Source: CAJWKT01 sp964465375
GTDB taxonomy: Bacteria; Pseudomonadota; Gammaproteobacteria; Steroidobacterales; Rariloculaceae
Assembly: GCA_964465375.1 (NCBI GenBank)
Contig: CAYXIJ010000002.1
Span: forward strand, 62,001-126,000
Direction of reading: 5' to 3'
Length of the DNA stretch: 64,000 nt
A program made the translations under genes and the position numbers. The notes under the pieces were generated by a model. That model was not told the DNA's origin. It did no database searches and saw only the letters and a program-made list of their open reading frames with translations. Positions 58,294 through 64,000 of this stretch are shown piece by piece. Every line of letters begins with the position of its first letter. The stretch's first letter is position 1.

Positions 58294-59454
58294 CTAGGCC
58301 GCAGCATTAATCTTGAGCACTTCGGCCTTATCAGTATTCTCCCAAAGGAAGTCCGGCTCACTACGACCAAAATGTCCGTAAGCAGCCGTTTTTTGATATA
58401 TCGGCCGAATTAAATTCAGCATCTGGAGAATGCCATACGGACGAAGATCAAAGTGCTCTCGTATCAAAGCATTAATCTGTTCCTCCGGTACCTTGTTGGT
58501 ACCAAAGGTTTGCACCATAACAGAGGTAGGCTCTGCAACACCAATAGCGTATGAAACTTGAATCTCACACCGATCAGCCAAACCTGCTGCCACCACATTC
58601 TTGGCTACATACCGGCAGGCATAAGCAGCTGAACGATCAACCTTGGAGGGATCCTTTCCAGAAAAAGCACCGCCACCATGTCGGGCCATCCCTCCGTATG
58701 TATCTACAATAATTTTTCGTCCAGTCAAACCACAGTCGCCCATGGGCCCCCCTATCACAAACCGCCCCGTTGGATTTATGTGATAGCGTGTATCCTGGCT
58801 CAACCATTTTTTTGGTAATACAGGCTTAATAATGCACTCCATTACTCCCTCATTAAGATCATCATCCGAAACTTCCGGCGCATGTTGGGTTGATAAAACT
58901 ACGGCATCGACCCCAACGGGTTTTTCATCTTCATACTGAAACGTAACCTGACTTTTTGCATCAGGCCTTAGCCAAGGCAGTTCGCCAGCTTTACGCACCT
59001 CTGCCTGCCGCTCTACTAAGCGATGTGCAAACACGATTGGTGCCGGCATTAACGCATCAGTTTCATTGGTTGCATAACCAAACATTAGCCCCTGATCACC
59101 CGCACCTTGTTCCTCCGGGACTGATCGATTTACTCCCTGCGCAATGTCCGTTGACTGCTTACCTAGCGCATTTAACACAGCGCAGGTGTTACCATCAAAA
59201 CCTACCTCAGAGCTGTCATATCCGATATCAAGTACTACCCTACGTACTAGTTCCTCTACCTCGATAGTGGCATCAGTCGATATCTCCCCAGCTACCACAA
59301 CCATACCGGTTTTGGTTAATGTCTCACAAGCTACCCGGCAATCCGGATCTTTAGCAATCACCTTATCCAAAACCGCATCAGAAATCTGATCAGCCATCTT
59401 ATCCGGGTGCCCTTCTGATACAGATTCAGAAGTAAACAAATAATTTTTTGCCAT
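58294..59454 (-). CDS. metK: S-adenosylmethionine synthetase
   Basis: A 386-residue enzyme making SAM from methionine and ATP. SESVSEGHPDK is at the N-terminus, QGAGDQGLMFGYATNET near residue 117 is the methionine/ATP signature, and GGGAFSGKDPSKVDRSAAY near 255 is the P-loop-like phosphate motif. Length is standard. It is first gene of the operon; 30 bases separate it from the adenosine kinase gene. No SAM or SAH riboswitch is visible in the short leader. Confidence 0.97.
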   Translation of the reverse strand: MAKNYLFTSESVSEGHPDKMADQISDAVLDKVIAKDPDCRVACETLTKTGMVVVAGEISTDATIEVEELVRRVVLDIGYDSSEVGFDGNTCAVLNALGKQSTDIAQGVNRSVPEEQGAGDQGLMFGYATNETDALMPAPIVFAHRLVERQAEVRKAGELPWLRPDAKSQVTFQYEDEKPVGVDAVVLSTQHAPEVSDDDLNEGVMECIIKPVLPKKWLSQDTRYHINPTGRFVIGGPMGDCGLTGRKIIVDTYGGMARHGGGAFSGKDPSKVDRSAAYACRYVAKNVVAAGLADRCEIQVSYAIGVAEPTSVMVQTFGTNKVPEEQINALIREHFDLRPYGILQMLNLIRPIYQKTAAYGHFGRSEPDFLWENTDKAEVLKINAAA

Positions 59455-59480
59455 AAACCAAAACTCCAGTACACGCTACC

Positions 59481-59490
59481 CCTTATAAGG
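59481..59490. promoter_or_regulatory. Palindrome CCTTATAAGG between metK and trxB
   Basis: A perfect 10-bp palindrome, 26 bases upstream of the metK start and about 80 bases upstream of trxB, in a 115-base divergent promoter region. It may be an operator, or an overlap of promoter -10-like TATAA elements for both genes. Confidence 0.3.
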
Positions 59491-59569
59491 AGCTTGAAAG
59501 AAAAATAGGTCGCCTAATATAGTGTAGTGGATGCAACTGTGCACTACTATTACACTCTGGGGAAACGCT

Positions 59570-60517
59570 ATGAGCAGTATACACCATCAACTTTTGATTC
59601 TTGGTTCCGGCCCTGCCGGTTATAGCGCCGCAGTCTATGCTGCTCGTGCAGCACTAGAACCCACAATCATTACGGGAATTGAAGTGGGTGGTCAAATGAC
59701 TACTACGACCGATGTTGACAATTGGCCTGGCGATGATAATGGCGTTCAAGGCCCTGAGCTTATGGAGCGAATGAAGCGGCATGCCGAGCGTTTTGGTACT
59801 ACGATGATTTTTGATCAAATTAACAAGACACACCTAGAACAAAGGCCCTTTAGGCTTGAAGGTGACAACGGAAAATACACATGTGATTCACTGATAGTTG
59901 CCACCGGTGCTTCGGCTCAGTATTTAGGATTACCCTCAGAGGAAGCTTTCAAGGGCAAAGGTGTTTCAGCTTGCGCCACCTGCGATGGTTTCTTTTTTAA
60001 AGATCAGCCAGTCGCCGTGATTGGTGGCGGAAATACCGCAGTGGAAGAGGCATTGTACTTAGCGAACATAGCTTCTCACGTTACAGTAGTACATCGTCGC
60101 GACCAATTCCGAGCTGAAAAAATTCTTAGTAATCGGTTAACTAAAAAAGCTGAAAACGAAAATGTGGAAATTCAGTGGAATCACATTCTTGAGGAAGTGC
60201 TGGGAGACGAGAAAGGAGTCACTGGTATCCGTCTCGCAAATACTAAAAACAACAAGAAAAAACAAATTCCTGTACAGGGGGTTTTTATTGCTATTGGGCA
60301 TACGCCGAACACTGCTATATTTAGAAACCAACTAAAAATGGAAAACGACTACATTACTATACAAACTGGCTCAAAAGGCTACGCCACGGCGACCAGCGTT
60401 AAAGGTGTTTTTGCGGCAGGGGACGTAGCTGATCCTATTTACCGACAAGCAATTACCTCGGCTGGTTCTGGCTGCATGGCAGCCCTCGATGCTGAGCGAT
60501 TCCTTGCTGAAATTTAA
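59570..60517 (+). CDS. trxB: Thioredoxin reductase
   Basis: About 315 residues from ATG at 59570, chosen because GGGGA lies 8 bases upstream and the FAD motif LILGSGPAGYSAA then starts near residue 8; an ATG at 59531 adds 13 unlikely residues. The redox-active CATCDG, the NADPH motif GGGNTAVEEALYL and C-terminal AAGDVADPIYRQAITSAGSG are standard. It is divergent from metK. Confidence 0.96.
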   Translation: MSSIHHQLLILGSGPAGYSAAVYAARAALEPTIITGIEVGGQMTTTTDVDNWPGDDNGVQGPELMERMKRHAERFGTTMIFDQINKTHLEQRPFRLEGDNGKYTCDSLIVATGASAQYLGLPSEEAFKGKGVSACATCDGFFFKDQPVAVIGGGNTAVEEALYLANIASHVTVVHRRDQFRAEKILSNRLTKKAENENVEIQWNHILEEVLGDEKGVTGIRLANTKNNKKKQIPVQGVFIAIGHTPNTAIFRNQLKMENDYITIQTGSKGYATATSVKGVFAAGDVADPIYRQAITSAGSGCMAALDAERFLAEI

Positions 60518-60570
60518 ATTCATCCAAAACTACCAGTCCATGAACTCACAAAACTTTAATTTGTAGCTTG

Positions 60571-61698
60571 ATGAAGAATTTTTATATTTTCTTGTTAGTT
60601 GTTCTCGGAGGTATCGCCATATTTTGGCTTGTAAGCCGTCCACAACCAATTTTGGTAACGTTAGTCAGCGTAGAGCGTGGAAGTGTGGCTACTACGGTAG
60701 TCAATACTCGTGCTGGCACAGTAGATGCATGCCGTCGTGCGGAACTCTCGCCCGCCTTGGGTGGCCAAATTTCGAGACTCCCGGTCTCTGACGGAGACTA
60801 TGTTGAAGAGGGGCAACTTTTACTTGAACTATGGAATGCAGATCTCAAAGCTGAACGAACTCGCGCAGAACGAGATACTATAGCTTCACGCTCTAGGGCC
60901 AGAGAGGTTTGCGTTATCGCAGATGTTGCGCAAAGGGAAGCAAATCGCCTCACACAAATCGAGGCTCAAGGCCTAGCCTCGGTTGAGGCAGCAGAAAAGG
61001 CGGTGGGTGATGCAAAATCTAGAGCAGCTGCCTGTGCTGCAGCACAAGATGTGACTACAGTAAGTGAAGCGCGAATAGCAGTTGCAGAGGCTGCCTTGGA
61101 GCGTACCCGCTTAACTGCTCCATTCTCTGGTGTAATTGCGGAGATTAATGGCGAACTGGGTGAATTCGTTACACCATCCCCTGTAGGGATTCCTATGCCG
61201 CCAACGGTGGATCTTATTGATGCTACCTGCCTGTACATCAGCGCCCCCATTGACGAAGTTGATGCACCATTGATTAGAGAGGGATTGCCTGCGCTTATCA
61301 GTCTAGATGCATTTCCAAATCGAAAATTTGATGGTCATGTGCGACGTGTTGCACCCTACGTGCTGGACTTGGAGAAACAGGCACGAACCGTAGAGATTGA
61401 GGCAGAAATTAATGATACGAATAACGATGATCTTCTGCCAGGTTACAGCGCAGATGTCGAAGTTTTATTGGAAAATCGAGAGGACGTTTTACGCATTCCC
61501 ACATCTGTAATTACGGAAGGCAATAAGGTTTTTATTTTCCAAAAGGAAACTGGCCGGTTGACTTTAATAGAAGTTGAGACGGGTCTCTCTAATTGGGAAT
61601 TTACCGAAGTTACTGCCGGATTAAGGGAGGGAGAGCAAGTAGTCAGCTCCATTGATCGAGAGGGCATTGGCAATGGAGTGGTCGTACAACCTGAATAA
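60571..61698 (+). CDS. HlyD/MacA-family periplasmic adaptor
   Basis: About 375 residues: N-terminal inner-membrane anchor (FYIFLLVVLGGIAIFWLV), then lipoyl/hairpin domains (LSPALGGQISRLPVSDGDYV; a coiled coil ~85-180; RTKTAP-like TRLTAPFSGVIAEI), then beta-barrel and membrane-proximal domains. The coiled coil is short. It forms a unit with an ABC ATPase and two FtsX-like permeases, so it is a MacA-type adaptor for tripartite export. The outer-membrane partner is not in the window. An in-frame TTG precedes the ATG by one codon. Confidence 0.88.
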   Translation: MKNFYIFLLVVLGGIAIFWLVSRPQPILVTLVSVERGSVATTVVNTRAGTVDACRRAELSPALGGQISRLPVSDGDYVEEGQLLLELWNADLKAERTRAERDTIASRSRAREVCVIADVAQREANRLTQIEAQGLASVEAAEKAVGDAKSRAAACAAAQDVTTVSEARIAVAEAALERTRLTAPFSGVIAEINGELGEFVTPSPVGIPMPPTVDLIDATCLYISAPIDEVDAPLIREGLPALISLDAFPNRKFDGHVRRVAPYVLDLEKQARTVEIEAEINDTNNDDLLPGYSADVEVLLENREDVLRIPTSVITEGNKVFIFQKETGRLTLIEVETGLSNWEFTEVTAGLREGEQVVSSIDREGIGNGVVVQPE

Positions 61699-61704
61699 AT
61701 CTGC

Positions 61705-62385
61705 ATGATAAAGCTACGGGGCATTTGTCGAAATTTTCAAGTTGGTGATCAAATTGTTACTGCGCTGAATCATATCGATCTAGAAATACAACGCGGTGAA
61801 TACATATCAATCATGGGCCCGTCAGGTTCTGGAAAATCAACTCTGCTAAATATTTTAGGTCTCCTAGATCGACCCACCAAGGGAACTTATTGGCTCAATG
61901 AAAAGGATGTCTCCCGACTTGAAGAACGCACCCTAGCCGAACAGCGTCAAAGAAACATCGGTTTTATTTTCCAGTTTTTTCATCTTATACCCCGATTAAG
62001 TGCCCGAGAAAACGTAGAGTTGCCGATGCTATTGGCCGGAAAATCAGTTGACGCTAGACGGGAGCGATCACGAGATGTACTCAAATCTATGGGACTCGCT
62101 AACCGATTAAACCATCGGCCAGATCAGCTATCTGGAGGCGAGCGCCAACGGGTTGCCATCGGGCGTGCTATTTCTATGGAACCTGCGGCGCTCCTAGCAG
62201 ACGAACCCACTGGAAATTTAGACTCGAAATCTGGTGACGAAGTCATACAGATCATAGAGCAACTAAACCAAGAAGGCATCAGTTTGATTGTGGTTACTCA
62301 TGACCCAGAAATAGGTAAACGCGCGAGCAGGCACCTTACCCTTCATGATGGAAAAGTACGCTACGACACAAAAAGACAGTTATGA
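61705..62385 (+). CDS. ABC transporter ATP-binding protein (MacB/LolD type)
   Basis: A 226-residue ATPase. Walker A GPSGSGKST near residue 40, signature LSGGERQRVAIGRA, Walker B ALLADEPTGNLD and the switch His in VVTHDPE are all present. The sequence type matches MacB/LolD-class ATPases that partner FtsX-fold permeases. It lies 6 bases after the adaptor gene and overlaps the permease start by 4 bases. Confidence 0.94.
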   Translation: MIKLRGICRNFQVGDQIVTALNHIDLEIQRGEYISIMGPSGSGKSTLLNILGLLDRPTKGTYWLNEKDVSRLEERTLAEQRQRNIGFIFQFFHLIPRLSARENVELPMLLAGKSVDARRERSRDVLKSMGLANRLNHRPDQLSGGERQRVAIGRAISMEPAALLADEPTGNLDSKSGDEVIQIIEQLNQEGISLIVVTHDPEIGKRASRHLTLHDGKVRYDTKRQL

Positions 62386-63593
62386 AAATAATTGACACTA
62401 TCGGATTATCAGCACAGGCAATTAGCCGTTACCCGCTGCGAACCTTTATGTTGGTTCTGGCAACAGCGATCGGAGTAGCAGCAGTAGTGCTGCTGACAGC
62501 GGTAGGTGAAGGCGCGCGCCAGTACGTCAATGGACAATTTACGTCTCTGGGTACACATCTGTTAATTATTCTACCTGGAAAAACCGAAACTTCCGGGGCT
62601 GGTGTGACCGGAGTTTTAATGGGAGAAACACCCCGAGATCTAACCCTACAAGACGCCATAGCACTCCACCGGAGTGTTCATGTGGAAAAGATAGCGCCTA
62701 TCATCCTAGGTAGTGGAACGGCATCCTGGCAACAACGACAACGGGAAATTACGGTAATAGGTACTACTGCTGAAATGCTGGATATTCAATTCTGGAGAAT
62801 TGGACTAGGGCAATTTCTCCCCGCAGTGGATATGGATGTGGCGACACCCGTATGTGTAATCGGGAGTGTGGTGAAGGAAGAATTCTTCGGCAACACAAAC
62901 CCCATAGGGCAGTGGCTTCGGATTGGCGACACTCGCTGCCGAATCAGCGGTACTTTAGTTCAGGCAGGGCGCACAGGCTTTCTAGACTCAGACGAACTCG
63001 TAATCCTTCCCATAGCTAATGCGCAGCAACTGTTCGACGCACCTGGACTGTTCAGAATTCTCGTGCAAGCAACTGGCCCGCAGGCGATAAATCGAGCCAA
63101 GCAAGATATCATAGAAATTATTAAGTCACGACATCAAGGAGAAGAAGACATCACCGTCGTGACTCAAGATGCTGTCCTTGAAACATTTGATTCTATATTT
63201 CAAATGATCACTTTGGGCCTTGCCGGTATAGCCGCTATTAGTCTGATGGTAGCTGGCATATTAATCATGAACGTAATGCTTGTAGCAGTCAGTCAACGCA
63301 CCCAAGAAATCGGTGTACTCAAAGCCCTAGGAGCTCAAAAACATCAGATCCTTATGCTGTTTCTGACGGAGGCAATGTGCCTTACAGGGCTAGGCGGACT
63401 ATTGGGGCTAATCCTTGGCAACGGGGGAGCGGAGCTATTAAGTATTTTGACTCCCGAACTCAACTTCACCGCTCCCATTTGGGCAATGGCGGGTTCGATT
63501 GGCATGGCGACAACGAGTGGACTAGCATTTAGCATCATTCCAGCTTGGCATGCAGCCCGACTTGATCCCGTATCTGCGCTAGCCGCACGCTAA
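62382..63593 (+). CDS. MacB/FtsX-family permease
   Basis: A 403-residue permease: TM1 near residues 17-40 (PLRTFMLVLATAIGVAAVVLL), a large periplasmic domain (about 45-270), then three C-terminal TM helices with the FtsX pattern (LMVAGILIMNVMLVAVSQR with TQEIGVLKALGA). It lacks a fused ATPase, unlike E. coli MacB, so it uses the separate ATPase upstream. A homologous permease follows one base after its stop. Confidence 0.92.
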   Translation: MKIIDTIGLSAQAISRYPLRTFMLVLATAIGVAAVVLLTAVGEGARQYVNGQFTSLGTHLLIILPGKTETSGAGVTGVLMGETPRDLTLQDAIALHRSVHVEKIAPIILGSGTASWQQRQREITVIGTTAEMLDIQFWRIGLGQFLPAVDMDVATPVCVIGSVVKEEFFGNTNPIGQWLRIGDTRCRISGTLVQAGRTGFLDSDELVILPIANAQQLFDAPGLFRILVQATGPQAINRAKQDIIEIIKSRHQGEEDITVVTQDAVLETFDSIFQMITLGLAGIAAISLMVAGILIMNVMLVAVSQRTQEIGVLKALGAQKHQILMLFLTEAMCLTGLGGLLGLILGNGGAELLSILTPELNFTAPIWAMAGSIGMATTSGLAFSIIPAWHAARLDPVSALAAR

Positions 63594-63594
63594 A

Positions 63595-64000
63595 ATGCTG
63601 ATGCGAGACATTCTGCGTTTCACGACGCAATCAGTTGTGTCTAACCGGATGCGTAGCTCTCTAACTGCATTAAGCATTGGAATCGGTGTTACCACTGTAG
63701 TTCTACTCACCTCCATTGGCGAGGGAGTAAATCAGTATATAGTTGAACAATTCACCCAATTCGGTACAACCGTACTGGCAGTGCAACCAGGCAAAGCAAA
63801 TACGCTGGGAATTTCAGCAGGGGTTCTTAATTCCGTGCGGCCACTAAGTCTACAAGACGCAATTGCATTAAAGCGCGCGCCCTATGTTCAGTATTCTGTT
63901 CCACTCGTGTCTGGCATTGCACCTGTAGAAAACAGGGGCCGGCAACGTACAGTGAACACTATAGCTGTTGGTCCGGATTTCAATCTAGCATTCAAATTTG
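63595..64000 (+). CDS. Second MacB/FtsX-family permease, 3' end cut by window
   Basis: ATG at 63595, one base after the previous stop; the frame is open to the window edge (about 135 residues seen). The N-terminus is clearly paralogous to the upstream permease: same TM1 context, an EGVNQYIVEQFTQFGTTVL segment matching EGARQYVNGQFTSLGTHLL, and LSLQDAIALKRA matching LTLQDAIALHRS. A heterodimeric permease pair is likely. Confidence 0.88.
   Translation, partial: MLMRDILRFTTQSVVSNRMRSSLTALSIGIGVTTVVLLTSIGEGVNQYIVEQFTQFGTTVLAVQPGKANTLGISAGVLNSVRPLSLQDAIALKRAPYVQYSVPLVSGIAPVENRGRQRTVNTIAVGPDFNLAFKF

Noticed and set aside
58264..59569. SAH or SAM riboswitch in the metK/ahcY operon
   Set aside because: Leader and intergenic gaps are short (30 bases and 1 base inside the operon) and show none of the conserved aptamer blocks I know.
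1..64000. CRISPR arrays, insertion sequences, rRNA and tRNA genes
   Set aside because: I scanned intergenic gaps and found no spaced repeats, transposase, or cloverleaf-like sequence; a tRNAscan or covariance search could still find something I missed.

Overview
The window reads as a chromosomal segment of a free-living, probably marine, gammaproteobacterium. The reasons are the xerD-dsbC neighbourhood, zapE, gpmA, trxB, a metK / adenosine kinase / ahcY operon, and a TPP-riboswitch operon that uses a TonB-dependent receptor. Base composition is moderate by eye and genes are tightly packed on both strands. I see no rRNA, tRNA, insertion sequence, prophage or CRISPR array. A marine Cellvibrionales/Pseudomonadales-like or related lineage is an inference from gene content, not something I could test.

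Layout. 1-7.4 kb: a secreted-protein fragment, an exported amidohydrolase, a crotonase-fold protein, an NfeD-like protein, DUF4159 and a Tat-exported SDR, an exported SnoaL-like protein, dsbC and xerD. 7.5-13 kb: plsC, acetoacetyl-CoA synthetase, zapE, gpmA and a gamma carbonic anhydrase-like protein. 13-18.6 kb: tesB and a beta-hydroxyacid dehydrogenase, then a thiamine salvage operon (TPP riboswitch, TonB receptor, PnuC/PnuT permease, phosphotransferase). 18.6-30.4 kb: molybdenum-cofactor genes (moaB, mocA, moaE), proBA, divergent ilvH and ilvI, bioA, a phosphomannomutase and bioFD. 30.6-43.1 kb: an unusual cluster of eleven same-strand genes (below). 43.3-51.3 kb: DUF4399, cysK, two Cys/Met-metabolism PLP enzymes around a MOSC protein, RidA, an omega-aminotransferase and an EamA exporter. 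51.5-55.8 kb: a small membrane protein, an exported esterase, an octaheme-type cytochrome with a TPR tail, and a TetR regulator. 55.9-64 kb: ahcY, adenosine kinase and metK; trxB; and a MacAB-type export operon that runs off the window end.

The most interesting region is 30.6-43.1 kb. One strand encodes two lipoproteins, a Ser/Thr kinase, a membrane-anchored TPR protein, an FHA-TM-PEGA-SUMF protein, a small exported acidic protein, an ExbB/MotA-type proton-channel subunit, an actin/Hsp70-fold protein fused to an FHA domain, two membrane-anchored von Willebrand factor A (vWA) proteins and a glycine-zipper OmpA-like protein. Gaps are short and two junctions overlap. No ExbD/TolR/MotB gene is present. 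Both vWA proteins, however, start with a short tail and one TM helix carrying the same FLD....CGFGA motif, with an Asp at the helix entrance as in ExbD/MotB. I infer an envelope-spanning, proton-driven, phospho-regulated machine in which the vWA proteins replace the usual B subunits. I do not recognise it as a named system.

Other items worth attention are a possible AUA start codon on the riboswitch-controlled receptor, the divergent placement of the acetolactate synthase subunits, a crotonase-fold protein lacking both catalytic glutamates, and several genes too short for routine ORF calling.
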